Positions 24,330-34,625 of a stretch of 49,183 nucleotides of DNA are shown piece after piece. The translations under genes were made by a program, and so were the position numbers. Location: positions 1 through 49,183 of the forward strand of contig JAHBZZ010000024.1 in assembly GCA_019635215.1 (NCBI GenBank). Reading direction: 5' to 3'. Origin of the DNA: Nitrosomonas sp. Its GTDB lineage: Bacteria; Pseudomonadota; Gammaproteobacteria; Burkholderiales; Nitrosomonadaceae. The notes below the pieces were generated by a model. It had not been told where the DNA came from. It saw only the letters and a list, made by a program, of their open reading frames with translations, and did no database searches. Each line of letters begins with the position of its first letter. Positions within the stretch are counted from its first letter, which is position 1.

Positions 24330-25470
24330 AATTTTCAGGTGAGATTACGCATTTATCGCAAAAGGGCTATGGCGTGGTTAGAAACGCGCAGAACGCTGTT
24401 TCGTATTTTGTGAGCGGGACCTGGCCCGGTGATGTCGGTGAATTCGAGGTCATCGATAAACCGGCGCACAATAAAAAATTTGCGTATGCCAGATTACTCC
24501 GGATGATCACGCCTTCCGCACATCGACAGCATCCCCCTTGTGTCTATATGAATCTGAAAGATCATCCATGTACCGGTTGTTCCTGGATGATCGCGGATTA
24601 TGCCAGCCAACTGGATCAGAAAAGAAAACGTTTTCTTTATGCCATGAAAGAGTTGGATTCGATACGTCCGATTTTCATTCAGTACCCATACAACCGGCAT
24701 CGCAGATTTTCGGTTATCGCAACCGCTGTCAGGTTAAAACAGACGGTCAGAAACTCGGGTTTATCAATGAAACATCCGGTGAAATGGTTGCGGTGAGCGA
24801 CTGCATTGTGCTGAATGCAGCGTGCAGAAGGTTGTTAAAAGCCGCCATTCATTGTTTGCCGGATAAGTCGCGGCCTTTCGCCACTGATAGTCAACATTTT
24901 ATTGATCTGGATGATGCAATGCAGGTCAGTGAGATACAAATCGACCGCAAGCGCGCTTTTAAACAAGGGAATACGCAACAGAATGAATGGATGCGCGCAT
25001 GGCTGAAAGCAAAACTCGCACAGCTCTCCAGTTTAACCAAGGTAGCTGAATTATTTTGCGGATCCGGGAATTTTACGCAAGTCATAGCCGAATCACATTG
25101 TCAGTCTGTGTTTGCCTGTGAAGCCGATCCGGCGGCCATAGCGCAGCTGCAATTGAAGAAGCTGCCTAAAGTGGAGGCGCGCGTGGTCGATCTGTTTGCG
25201 CCGCTTATCTGGCGGTCGCTGAGAAAACATGTCTGTGATGCGGATACGCTTGTGCTTGATCCACCGCGTTCCGGATTGAAAAGACAGAACGGTTTTTTTG
25301 ACAGTTTCCGTGCCTTGAGGACAATGATTTATATTTCCTGTAACCCGGAGACTTTCGCGCGCGATGCCTGGTTTTTCAGGCGGCAGGGTTGGCTGATGGA
25401 GGAAGTGCAGCTGGTTGACCAGTTTCCGCATACGCCGCATGTCGAAGTACTCGCAGTATTCAGAAAATGA
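24326..25470 (+). pseudogene. RNA m5-uracil methyltransferase (RlmD/TrmA family), frameshifted
   Basis: The two frames together encode a normal-length SAM-dependent RNA uridine C5-methyltransferase. The first frame (ATG 24326 onward) has an N-terminal TRAM domain (SGEITHLSQKGYGVV) and a cysteine cluster HPCTGCSW fitting the iron-sulfur motif of RlmD-like enzymes. The second frame, entered between about 24645 and 24690 after loss of one base, has YRNRCQVK, the SAM-binding motif ELFCGSGNFTQ near 25050, VLDPPRSGL near 25255 and the catalytic-cysteine motif ISCNPETFARD near 25335. The lesion falls between the Fe-S region and the catalytic domain. It is either a recent pseudogene or a base-calling error, because everything else is intact. 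Confidence 0.8.
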
Positions 25471-25540
25471 AAGCGGTGAATCGCAGTGAATGAATTATGC
25501 GCTATACTGAAATGCATATTGGCATAATCAGGGTGATTTG

Positions 25541-26710
<1,170 letters not shown>

Positions 26711-26758
26711 TCCGCTATTCGGATTAGAAACTTTACTCACCAAGGGAGCTGACTGCAA

Positions 26759-27637
26759 ATGTCCATTCTGATCAATCGAAATAGTCGGGTGATGACGCAG
26801 GGGATTACCGGTAAGACCGGCCAGTTTCATACCCGCATGTGCCGGGAGTACGCTAATGGCAATCAATGCTTTGTGGCGGGCGTAAATCCGCGCAAACCGG
26901 GTGAGGATTTTGAAGGCATTCCGGTGTTTGCCACGGTCAAGGAAGCCAAAGCAGCTACCGGTGCGAATGTCTCGGTCATTTATGTGCCCCCGCCGTATGC
27001 GGCGGCGGCGATTGACGAGGCCGTCGAAGCGGAACTCGATTTGGTCATCTGTATCACCGAGGGGATTCCGGTACGCGATATGATCCGCACGCGTTATAAA
27101 ATGCAGGGCAAAAAAACCCGTCTGATCGGCCCGAATTGCCCGGGTATTATCACGCCCGATGAAATCAAAATCGGTATTATGCCGGGTTATATTCATAAGA
27201 AAGGCCGTATTGGCGTCGTGTCGCGTTCCGGTACATTGACTTATGAAGCTGTCGCGCAGCTGATGGAACAGGGACTGGGGCAATCCACATGTGTCGGGAT
27301 CGGTGGTGATCCCGTCAATGGCTTGAAACATATTGATGTCATGCAATTATTTAATGATGACGATGATACCGATGCGGTGCTGATGGTGGGCGAGATCGGC
27401 GGTGCTGATGAAGAAGACTGCGCACGTTGGGTGAAGACGCATATGCGCAAGCCGGTCGTTGGTTTTATCGCCGGTGTGACAGCACCGCCCGGCAAACGTA
27501 TGGGGCATGCCGGTGCAATTATTTCAGGTGGCAAAGGCACGGCCCAGGAGAAGCTGGCTGTAATGGAAGAGTGCGGTATCAAAGTGACGCATAATCCCGC
27601 CGAAATGGGCAAATTGCTGAAATCAGTCCTGCGCTAA
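26759..27637 (+). CDS. sucD: succinyl-CoA ligase (ADP-forming) alpha subunit
   Basis: A 292-residue partner of SucC, carrying the CoA-binding Rossmann domain and the phosphohistidine loop. The N-terminus MSILINRNSRVMTQGITGKTG is typical. The CoA-binding NPRK..GEDFEG region is near residue 45, the GPNCPGIITP motif near 123, the SRSGTLTYE motif near 154, and the phosphorylated histidine in RMGHAGAIISGGKG near 246. A good ribosome site, AAGGGAG, precedes the ATG. The order sucC-sucD is conserved in bacteria. Confidence 0.93.
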   Translation: MSILINRNSRVMTQGITGKTGQFHTRMCREYANGNQCFVAGVNPRKPGEDFEGIPVFATVKEAKAATGANVSVIYVPPPYAAAAIDEAVEAELDLVICITEGIPVRDMIRTRYKMQGKKTRLIGPNCPGIITPDEIKIGIMPGYIHKKGRIGVVSRSGTLTYEAVAQLMEQGLGQSTCVGIGGDPVNGLKHIDVMQLFNDDDDTDAVLMVGEIGGADEEDCARWVKTHMRKPVVGFIAGVTAPPGKRMGHAGAIISGGKGTAQEKLAVMEECGIKVTHNPAEMGKLLKSVLR

Positions 27638-27656
27638 GAATATGTGTTGGTATACC

Positions 27657-28001
27657 ATGATGCGTACTAAAAACCGGGTTTTTGTAGGTTGTATTATACT
27701 GGCATTGGCTGGATGTGCCGGGATTTCGCCGGTGCAAACACCGCCGGAAAAGCCGGTTATCAAGCCGCCCAAACTGCCACCGGGTAAAGTGCAGCGACCT
27801 GCCGGACCGCTGCCGCCCAGTACGCGGCCTACATACAATTTGATGGGTTATCCGCCTGCAGTTCAGGAAGGTTATATCGATGGGTGTGAGACCGCCAAGA
27901 AATCGCAATGGGGTTTTAAGGATATGAAACGTTATCAAGCCGATGGACAATACCGCATGGGATGGGATGATGGATTTTTCATCTGTGGTAATAAACGATA
28001 A
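27657..28001 (+). CDS. small proline-rich lipoprotein
   Basis: The protein is about 114 residues from ATG 27657 (27660 is equally possible). The lipoprotein signal is clear: MMRTKNRVF, a hydrophobic core, then the lipobox LAGC, so the mature protein should be lipidated at that cysteine. The next 40 residues are proline/lysine-rich, like a wall-spanning spacer, and a C-terminal domain has two cysteines (in DGCETAKK and FICGNK) that could form a disulfide. The motif GYIDGCETA resembles short periplasmic proteins seen in other proteobacteria. Function is unknown. Confidence 0.75.
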   Translation: MMRTKNRVFVGCIILALAGCAGISPVQTPPEKPVIKPPKLPPGKVQRPAGPLPPSTRPTYNLMGYPPAVQEGYIDGCETAKKSQWGFKDMKRYQADGQYRMGWDDGFFICGNKR

Positions 28002-28067
28002 ACCGTTGTTCATGCCTTATTCTTTCTGAAATGTGCCGATTCACTCTGGCTATATCCACGAGTACGC

Positions 28068-29522
28068 ATGAAAAAACTGAAATATAGCTGCATGCTGATG
28101 ATCACTGTGGCGTTGCAATGGGTGATGTCAGGCATGACACCGGCACAGCAGCTGCCCGATACATTAAAGCGGAAATTCGAACAAGCGGGTATTCCGGAAA
28201 TGGCGTTGGGCATCTATATTCATCAGGTTGGCGCAGAACAGCCAATTATGTCAGTGAATGCCGATGCAACGATGAATCCGGCGTCCGTGATGAAACTGGT
28301 GACAACCTATGCCGGTCTTGAAATACTCGGTCCCGCGTATTCGTGGCAAACTGTCCTGTATGCGCATGGCAAAATCACTAACGGTGTTTTAAGCGGTGAT
28401 CTGGTGATCAAAGGTTATGGTGATCCTAAGCTCGATCTGGAAAATTTCTGGCTGTTGATTCATCGGTTGCGCCACACCGGACTGTACGAGATTACCGGTA
28501 ATCTGATTCTGGATCATACGTATTACGATATCCCTCAGGGCGATCCGGGCGCATTCGATGGTCAGCCGTACAGAACGTATAACATTCTTCCTGAGGCGCT
28601 GCTGGTCAATTACCGTTCTACGGAGTTGCATTTTATCCCTGACGCGGTAAACAAATCGGTCAGGGTCATAGCGGAGCCTATCCCTGAATCAGTGATGCTT
28701 GTGAATAATGTGAGCATGACGGATAACGCCTGTGGCGGTGATTGGCGCAATGGGGTCAATGTTGATATTCAGCCCGGCCAGGATGCGCGCGGCACTACGC
28801 TGGTCGCTGTCAATGGCGCTTATTCCGCACGATGCGGCCGGCAATCGATGTTACTCGGCGTGCATGACAGCGCGACGTATACACGTGAACTGTTCAGGCG
28901 TCTATGGCAACAGCAGGGAGGGGTATTCAAAGGTGATGTTGTTACAGGTATCGCTCCGGATGGGTTAATCCCGATCAAGATTTATCGTTCTCCACCTTTG
29001 GCCGACATTATTCGCGGCATCAATAAGTTCAGCAACAATATCGCCGCCCGGCAGCTGTATTTGACCTTGGGCACAGCCGGGTCAATTCATAAGAGCCAAT
29101 CTCCTGCAACGCTTGATAAGTCGGCACAGGCTCTCCAACGGTGGCTGACATCGAAGCAGTTGTTTTTTCCGGAACTGATCATCGAGAACGGTTCCGGATT
29201 GTCTCGGATTGAACGCATCAGCGCACGGCATATGGGGTTATTGTTACTCGCCGCGTTCAAAAGTCCGGTAATGCCCGAATTCATCGCTTCAATGCCGATT
29301 GCCGCCGTTGACGGAACCATGAGAAACCGGCTGCACGGCACAGCAGTCAGTGGTCTGGCGCACATCAAAACGGGTTCTTTAAACCATGTTAGAACGCTCG
29401 CGGGTTATATGCTGGATAAATCCGGACAACGTGTGGTCGTGGTGATTTTTGTTAACCATGCACTGGCCGCACAGTCGCGAGCTGCGATGGATACGGTATT
29501 GCAGTGGGTATACGAACGATAA
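28068..29522 (+). CDS. dacB: D-alanyl-D-alanine carboxypeptidase/endopeptidase (PBP4 type)
   Basis: A 484-residue periplasmic class C penicillin-binding protein of peptidase family S13. A signal peptide covers about residues 1-26 (cleavage near TPAQQ). The three active-site motifs are present: SVMK at 73-76, SNN in NKFSNNIAAR near 325, and KTG in HIKTGSLNH near 427. The large insert between the first two motifs is typical of DacB. It trims the terminal D-Ala and cuts peptide cross-links in peptidoglycan. It ends 36 bases before the first injection-system gene, but the intervening palindromes suggest a regulatory boundary. Confidence 0.92.
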   Translation: MKKLKYSCMLMITVALQWVMSGMTPAQQLPDTLKRKFEQAGIPEMALGIYIHQVGAEQPIMSVNADATMNPASVMKLVTTYAGLEILGPAYSWQTVLYAHGKITNGVLSGDLVIKGYGDPKLDLENFWLLIHRLRHTGLYEITGNLILDHTYYDIPQGDPGAFDGQPYRTYNILPEALLVNYRSTELHFIPDAVNKSVRVIAEPIPESVMLVNNVSMTDNACGGDWRNGVNVDIQPGQDARGTTLVAVNGAYSARCGRQSMLLGVHDSATYTRELFRRLWQQQGGVFKGDVVTGIAPDGLIPIKIYRSPPLADIIRGINKFSNNIAARQLYLTLGTAGSIHKSQSPATLDKSAQALQRWLTSKQLFFPELIIENGSGLSRIERISARHMGLLLLAAFKSPVMPEFIASMPIAAVDGTMRNRLHGTAVSGLAHIKTGSLNHVRTLAGYMLDKSGQRVVVVIFVNHALAAQSRAAMDTVLQWVYER

Positions 29523-29525
29523 TTC

Positions 29526-29550
29526 CGACTGTTAACAGTCGTTCCGGAAC
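29526..29550. promoter_or_regulatory. two adjacent perfect palindromes before the injection-system operon
   Basis: CGACTGTTAACAGTCG (29526-29541) is a perfect 16-base palindrome, directly followed and overlapped by one base by GTTCCGGAAC (29541-29550), a perfect 10-base palindrome. They occupy nearly the whole gap between dacB and the GTG start of the DUF4255 gene. They could be an operator for a dimeric regulator, or a short attenuator hairpin. The function is inference. Confidence 0.45.
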
Positions 29551-29558
29551 CCGCTGCG

Positions 29559-30131
29559 GTGATTAATCTGGCGATACAGTTGCTGGCGGAGCAACTCGAT
29601 CAGCATTTAAGACGGATCTATGATCTGACCGAAGATACGGTAGCTGTTTCGAATCTTCTGGAAATGGATGGCAGTGTTGTTCCTAATATCAATAACAAGC
29701 TGGTGATGTTTCTCGCCAATATCGAAAAGGATTCGGTTTCACGGCAGGCAGGCGCGCAGGAATGGGGTGAAAGAATCACGCAGCATAACGCCGCTCTGAA
29801 TTTCAATTTATACGTGATGATGACGGCTAATTTCCCGGGGAACAATTACCCGGAAGCATTGAAATTTCTTTCCAGCACTATCAGTTACTTTCAACGTCAC
29901 CCGGTATTCAACCATCAAACCACACCCGAAATGGACAAGCGGATAGGAAAGCTTGTTTTGGATGTGGAAAATCTTTCCATCCAGGATTTGAGCAATTTAT
30001 GGAGTTCGCTTGGCGGTAAATACATGCCGTCGATTCTGTATCGCATACGCATGGTGACGTTCGATTCTGACGAAATAATCAGCCGCCAACCCGTTGTCAC
30101 TATGCCGAAACCTTTTATAGGTAATGATTGA
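29559..30131 (+). CDS. DUF4255 protein, injection-system sheath-cap/terminator (Afp16/Pvc16-like)
   Basis: A 190-residue cytoplasmic protein beginning MINLAIQLLAEQLDQHL. The DUF4255 pattern is recognisable: the helical start, a VVPNINNKLVMFLANIEKD strand near residue 45, and the NLYVMMTANF segment near 87. In Afp/PVC-type systems the DUF4255-containing protein caps the tube and sheath at the distal end. The start is a GTG (29559) with no strong ribosome site, chosen because it gives the full N-terminal helix. It is the first gene of the eleven-gene injection-system cluster. Confidence 0.82.
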   Translation: MINLAIQLLAEQLDQHLRRIYDLTEDTVAVSNLLEMDGSVVPNINNKLVMFLANIEKDSVSRQAGAQEWGERITQHNAALNFNLYVMMTANFPGNNYPEALKFLSSTISYFQRHPVFNHQTTPEMDKRIGKLVLDVENLSIQDLSNLWSSLGGKYMPSILYRIRMVTFDSDEIISRQPVVTMPKPFIGND

Positions 30132-30215
30132 CAGCTTGCGAGGTTTACATTTACAGTGTCACATAATGGCCTGTGAGGGGTTAAGTCCGATAAAAAGGGA
30201 GTGTTAATCAGACTG

Positions 30216-31076
30216 ATGAATGCCTACCAGTTGTTATACAGTGTTACAGTTGAGCATATGTATTTCGCGGGCAAAATCTGCAAGTCGCTCAAGTTTGTTC
30301 CGACACCGGCAACTTCCCGGTTGCTCAATCGAACCGATTTACTGTTAAGGATTATCGATAATCGCTTTTCCGTGTTTTTTGCAAGTGAACAGCTTGACAT
30401 TCTCCGTCTATGCGCCGAAGACGATCTTATTTTTACGTTCAAGGTTTTTTCTCACGACGAGAATTTTTCATACTATACACAACCCGATATTCAACCCGGT
30501 CATACCATCCTGTATTTCGATAATCAAAAACTGAATCAAGACCAGGCTGGCCGTTTTCTGCTGCATGCTGAACCGCAGGTGTCGTCTGGTGATTTTGTCG
30601 ATTTGGAATCCGATTTGATTCGTGATGATCTCGATCCCAAAGATCGCCATATACAGCCATATTTCATCATAAAAATAATACTGCGGAAAGATACGCCATT
30701 ATTGACCCTGAGTCGGGAAAATGTGCAACTGCGCGAGTTTTATATTGCGTTTGCCAGCAACCACAGCTTCTGGAAATACTATCTGATGGATAGCCTGTCC
30801 GGACGCAGCCTTTATATCTCCGATCTTGACGATACGATTGAGTTTGAAGATGCCGGTAATATTGTTTTTCCCGGAAATCGTAGTGCCAGAATGCTGCAAT
30901 CGACCCGCGCGATACCGATGTATGAGCAGCCTGCACAGCGTTTGCAGTTAAAGGAAGTCTTTGACTCCAGAGACAGGGTTTTAATCAAACGGTTACCTAA
31001 TGCATCGATTATGCAGATCAGTACTGAGCCGGTTAAAGGTAAAATGGAAAATATTTCGGAAATTTATATTCATTGA
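30216..31076 (+). CDS. injection-system-associated protein of unknown function
   Basis: The protein is about 286 residues from ATG 30216; a GTG at 30201 is also possible because a purine run (AAAAAGGGAG) abuts it. I do not recognise a named domain. It starts MNAYQLLYSVTVEHMYFAGK and has a beta-strand-rich middle, an aromatic WKYYL segment near residue 190 and a DDTIEFEDAGNIVF segment near 207. Cluster position directly before the sheath gene suggests a structural or assembly role, perhaps at the cap or collar. No signal peptide or membrane segment is seen. Confidence 0.65.
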   Translation: MNAYQLLYSVTVEHMYFAGKICKSLKFVPTPATSRLLNRTDLLLRIIDNRFSVFFASEQLDILRLCAEDDLIFTFKVFSHDENFSYYTQPDIQPGHTILYFDNQKLNQDQAGRFLLHAEPQVSSGDFVDLESDLIRDDLDPKDRHIQPYFIIKIILRKDTPLLTLSRENVQLREFYIAFASNHSFWKYYLMDSLSGRSLYISDLDDTIEFEDAGNIVFPGNRSARMLQSTRAIPMYEQPAQRLQLKEVFDSRDRVLIKRLPNASIMQISTEPVKGKMENISEIYIH

Positions 31077-31190
31077 AATCGTATTGCAGTTGAATTAAGT
31101 TGTTTTTGGTAAGTTGGATCGTTGTCATTATGCAAGGCTAAGGCTTCGACAGTGACGGATATGTATGAATAAAACCTAAAGGAGCGGACT

Positions 31191-32696
31191 ATGGGGCAGT
31201 ACAAAACACCGGGTGTTTACATTGTTGAAAAAAATGCATTTCCGAATTCAGTCGTCGAAGTCGCAACAGCAGTACCGGCTTTTATCGGCTACACAGAACG
31301 TGCAGATAACAAAGGCAAATCGTTATTGAATAAGGCATGGCGTATTTCTTCCATGTCCGAATTTGTCAGCTTTTACGGAGGTGCACCGGAAGCACAGTTT
31401 GAAATCAAGAAAAACGAGGATGAAACACCGATTGAAGCCGATTTTGCGGTGAACGGCACTGATTATATTCTCGATCATCAAGGTTCGCGTTATTTACTGT
31501 ATTACAGCATGATGCTGTTTTTCCAGAATGGTGGTGGTGCGTGCTATGTTATTTCAGTGGGCAAATACGATGAAGATATCGAAATGTCCAAACTCGAATC
31601 AGGCATTAAGATACTGCTCAAAGAGCAGGAGCCCACCATGGTAGTGATTCCCGATGCCATGTCCCTGAAACAAGCGAGCGATAGTATAACGTTGCAGCAA
31701 TCCATGCTGAAACATTGCGGATATGTGATGAAAAACCGTTTCGCAATTCTGGATATCTATCAGGGTTATAAAGATCAACAAGACCCGGATGGTAACTGTA
31801 TCGAGAGTTTTCGCAACGCGCTGGGAACCAATTTTTTGGATTACGCCGCAGCCTATTATCCCTGGTTGAATACCACCATTGTGCAGACCAGCGACTTAAG
31901 CTTTGGAAACATTACTAATTTAGATATTTTAAAAACATTAATTGAAACTGAAATTGACGCAAGCCCGTTGGCCGACACTAAAAAAACGGAAATCAAAGTT
32001 CAGACAGCCGAGCTTACAGCCAAGAAAAGAGCAATTGCCGATGGTGATTTGCATAAAAATCTGAATGCGGTCAGTCCGCTGTATGGCACCATTTTGATGG
32101 CAATCAGAAGCCGGCTGAATTTATTGCCGCCAAGTGCGGGGATGGCGGGCATCTATTCCATGGTGGACAATGCGCGCGGCGTATGGAAAGCGCCTGCGAA
32201 TGTCAGCCTCAACAGCGTCATTTCACCCGCTGTTGAGATCACACATGATCAGCAGGAGGATCTGAATGTCACTACGGCCGGTAAATCCATCAATGCGATC
32301 CGGTCGTTCATTGGCGAAGGTACGCTGGTATGGGGCGCGCGGACACTGGATGGAAACAGTCTGGATTGGCGTTATATCAATGTGCGCAGAACAATGATCA
32401 TGCTCGAGGAATCAATCAAGCTAGCAGCTAAGGCTTATGTTTTTGAACCGAATGTATCCAATACCTGGGTGACCATTAAAAGCATGGTCAGTAATTTCCT
32501 GACCAGTATCTGGAAACGGGGTGGTCTGGCCGGTGCGACGCCCGATGACGCATTCGGCGTTTTTGTCGGTCTCGGAGAAACTATGACGCCGCAGGATATT
32601 CTGGATGGCATTCTGCGTGTGACTGTGCTGGTGGCGTTGAGCCGACCTGCAGAATTTATCGAAATCACATTCCAACAACAAATGCAGAAATCATAA
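31191..32696 (+). CDS. contractile tail sheath protein
   Basis: A 501-residue protein forming the contractile outer sheath of a phage-tail-like particle. The N-terminal pattern YKTPGVYIVEKNAFPNSVVEVATAVPAFIGYTE is the classic sheath handshake and first domain. The C-terminal domain carries GEGTLVWGARTL, YINVRRTMIMLEESI near residue 395 and the final IRVTVLVALSRPAEFIEITFQ strand exchange. Only one sheath gene is present, whereas Afp has three. A strong AAAGGAG site lies before the ATG. Contraction of this sheath would drive the tube and spike through a target membrane. Confidence 0.93.
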   Translation: MGQYKTPGVYIVEKNAFPNSVVEVATAVPAFIGYTERADNKGKSLLNKAWRISSMSEFVSFYGGAPEAQFEIKKNEDETPIEADFAVNGTDYILDHQGSRYLLYYSMMLFFQNGGGACYVISVGKYDEDIEMSKLESGIKILLKEQEPTMVVIPDAMSLKQASDSITLQQSMLKHCGYVMKNRFAILDIYQGYKDQQDPDGNCIESFRNALGTNFLDYAAAYYPWLNTTIVQTSDLSFGNITNLDILKTLIETEIDASPLADTKKTEIKVQTAELTAKKRAIADGDLHKNLNAVSPLYGTILMAIRSRLNLLPPSAGMAGIYSMVDNARGVWKAPANVSLNSVISPAVEITHDQQEDLNVTTAGKSINAIRSFIGEGTLVWGARTLDGNSLDWRYINVRRTMIMLEESIKLAAKAYVFEPNVSNTWVTIKSMVSNFLTSIWKRGGLAGATPDDAFGVFVGLGETMTPQDILDGILRVTVLVALSRPAEFIEITFQQQMQKS

Positions 32697-32762
32697 TTTG
32701 ATTTTGCACAATCGATGTTAATGTAGCGTATATGTTTCAATTATAAAAACAAGGGGTAAATT

Positions 32763-33221
32763 ATGGCAGATGATGGATCAAGTCAATCGGCATCCGTATG
32801 GCCCATGCCGAAATTCTATTTTCAGGTCAAGTGGGATTCTCAGGTCATGTCCTTTCAGGAAGTCAGTGGCCTCGATATTCAATCCGAAGAAATAAAATAC
32901 CGTCACGGAGACAGTCCGGAGTTTTCGGTAATTAAAATGCCAGGCATGAAGAAAGTCGGTAATATCACCATGAAAAAAGGCATCTTCAAAGGCGACAACA
33001 AATTCTGGGACTGGTTCAAGCAGATCAAGATGAATACCATTAAGCGTTTGCCAGTGACGATCAGTTTGCTGGACGAAGGTGGCAATGCGACCATGGTATG
33101 GACATTAACCAATGCCTGGCCATCGAAAATTACCGGAACCGATTTGAAATCGGAAGGCAATGAAGTTGCTATTGAAACGATAGAAATCGTTCATGAGGGG
33201 TTAACGATCGCCAACGGCTAA
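32763..33221 (+). CDS. tail tube protein (gp19/Afp1-like)
   Basis: A 152-residue protein of the phage T4 gp19-like tail-tube family, the inner tube subunit. Characteristic features are WPMPKFYFQVKWDSQVMSFQEVSGLDIQSEEIKYRHGDS near the N-terminus, MKKGIFKGDNKFWDWFKQI near residue 75 and the C-terminal NEVAIETIEIVHEGL strand. An AAGGGG site precedes the ATG. It directly follows the sheath gene, the usual order. It probably polymerises into hexameric rings. Confidence 0.92.
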   Translation: MADDGSSQSASVWPMPKFYFQVKWDSQVMSFQEVSGLDIQSEEIKYRHGDSPEFSVIKMPGMKKVGNITMKKGIFKGDNKFWDWFKQIKMNTIKRLPVTISLLDEGGNATMVWTLTNAWPSKITGTDLKSEGNEVAIETIEIVHEGLTIANG

Positions 33222-33245
33222 AGAATTTAAACACCGCATGCGCCT

Positions 33246-33746
33246 ATGGCGGTGTTCAATCGGACCACGTCTCGGACCATGCCCAATTCGCAGCCCAATA
33301 GCATTTACCCGCCATCAGCTTTTTATTTTAAGGTGATGTTGGGGGGTACGCACGAGACAGAGGATACTTCCTTTCAGGAAGTATCCGGAATCGCATCGGA
33401 AGTTGAGGTGGAAGCCGTCATTGAAGGCGGTGAGAATCAGTTTGTGCATCAATTGCCTAAAGGTATCAAGCATCCCAATCTGCAATTGAAACGCGGTATC
33501 GCGCCAAAGGGTTCGTCGCTGGTGAAATGGTGCATGGCGGTGATGGAGGGTGGTTTTGTCAAAGCGATCGAGACAAAAGAAGTGCGTGTTTTTTTGTTAA
33601 ACGAGGATAAAAATCCTATTCGTGGCTGGCTTTTTGATTCAGCATATCCCGTGAAATGGGAAATTGAAAGTTTTGGATCAACCAAAAACGAAGTTGCCAT
33701 AGAGAAAATCATATTGAGTTATACCTATTCGAAACGCATTGTTTGA
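33246..33746 (+). CDS. second tail tube protein (gp19-like, probable tube initiator)
   Basis: A 166-residue paralogue of the preceding tube protein: PPSAFYFKVMLGGTHETEDTSFQEVSGIASEVEVEAVIEGGEN, then LQLKRGIAPKGSSLVKWCM and the C-terminal ESFGSTKNEVAIEKIILSY. In Afp-type particles the second tube paralogue forms the first layer above the baseplate hub. That assignment here is by gene order (just before the LysM hub adaptor) and family analogy. It starts 24 bases after the first tube gene. Confidence 0.88.
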   Translation: MAVFNRTTSRTMPNSQPNSIYPPSAFYFKVMLGGTHETEDTSFQEVSGIASEVEVEAVIEGGENQFVHQLPKGIKHPNLQLKRGIAPKGSSLVKWCMAVMEGGFVKAIETKEVRVFLLNEDKNPIRGWLFDSAYPVKWEIESFGSTKNEVAIEKIILSYTYSKRIV

Positions 33747-33762
33747 AGCAATTCATAAATAT

Positions 33763-33927
33763 ATGCCAATAGAAATTAAGCAGTTGCTAATCAAGTCCAA
33801 TATCGTACAGCGGGTTACGCAAAATACGCAGGCACGTGAAGAGGATCTCAGCGCATTGAAAGAGGAATTGGCAGCTGAATGCCGCAGCCTGATCCAGGAT
33901 ATGCTGCGCGAACGGGAGGAACGTTAA
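33763..33927 (+). CDS. DUF5908 small injection-system protein
   Basis: A 54-residue protein from ATG 33763, beginning MPIEIKQLLIKSNIVQR and continuing as a charged, probably coiled helix (ALKEELAAECRSLIQDML). The MPIEI-L-I-K start is typical of the DUF5908 family found in eCIS clusters between tube and LysM genes. A longer in-frame reading from TTG 33739 overlaps the tube gene and lacks support. The next gene starts directly after the stop codon. The function is unknown; probably structural. Confidence 0.75.
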   Translation: MPIEIKQLLIKSNIVQRVTQNTQAREEDLSALKEELAAECRSLIQDMLREREER

Positions 33928-34617
33928 ATGGCGAGCCAGAAAAAAGCGCTCCTGACCATTTCCCCGTGTACAGTCAGTACCAATGGCAAAATCAGTGTCG
34001 ACAATTCCAGGAAAAATTTCGAGGCGATGATCAACCCTGCCGGTTATGAGCATACGTTCAGTCTGAGGTATTCCAAAAATAAAGTTCTCGGTCAACCGGG
34101 AACAGAAACCAAATACGATGTCAGTGAACCCGAAAAAATTATTCTCAAGGAACTGGTTTTTGATGGCACCGGTGTTGTCAAATCCCCTAATAATCAACCG
34201 GTATCCGTCAAGGAGCAGATCGACCGACTCAGGAGCGTCGTTTACACCTATATTGGCAGCAAACATGAAGCGCCGATTGTACAGCTGAAATGGGGCAGTT
34301 TTTTATTTTATGGCCGGGTGGAGTCGCTTAAGTTTGACTATACGCTGTTTAAACCCAGCGGCGTTCCGTTACGCGCCAAGGTGACATTGGCGTTTGTTGA
34401 ATATCAAAGCAGCGAAGAGATTGTCAAGGAAGCCAGAAACGAATCACCGGATTTGTCGCATCTGGTCGAAGTGAAAGCGGGCGATACGCTCCCATTGCTT
34501 TGCTACCAGATTTACCAGGATTGTAGCTATTATCCGGAAGTCGCGCGGATCAATAACTTAACGCATTTCAGCGATCTGAAACCGGGAATGCAGCTTAAAT
34601 TCCCACCGCTCAATTAA
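33928..34617 (+). CDS. LysM-domain baseplate hub adaptor (Afp7-like, gp53/T4-type)
   Basis: A 229-residue protein with an N-terminal beta-rich tube-adaptor-like domain (YEHTFSLRYSKNKVLGQPGTE near residue 38 and SVKEQIDRLRSVVY near 93). The C-terminal LysM module, VKAGDTLPLLCYQIY to NLTHFSDLKPGMQLKFPP, spans residues about 182-228. In contractile tails this protein joins the tube to the hub and spike. The ATG lies exactly after the preceding stop and 9 bases separate it from the spike gene, so tight co-translation is likely. Confidence 0.87.
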   Translation: MASQKKALLTISPCTVSTNGKISVDNSRKNFEAMINPAGYEHTFSLRYSKNKVLGQPGTETKYDVSEPEKIILKELVFDGTGVVKSPNNQPVSVKEQIDRLRSVVYTYIGSKHEAPIVQLKWGSFLFYGRVESLKFDYTLFKPSGVPLRAKVTLAFVEYQSSEEIVKEARNESPDLSHLVEVKAGDTLPLLCYQIYQDCSYYPEVARINNLTHFSDLKPGMQLKFPPLN

Positions 34618-34625
34618 GGACAGTC

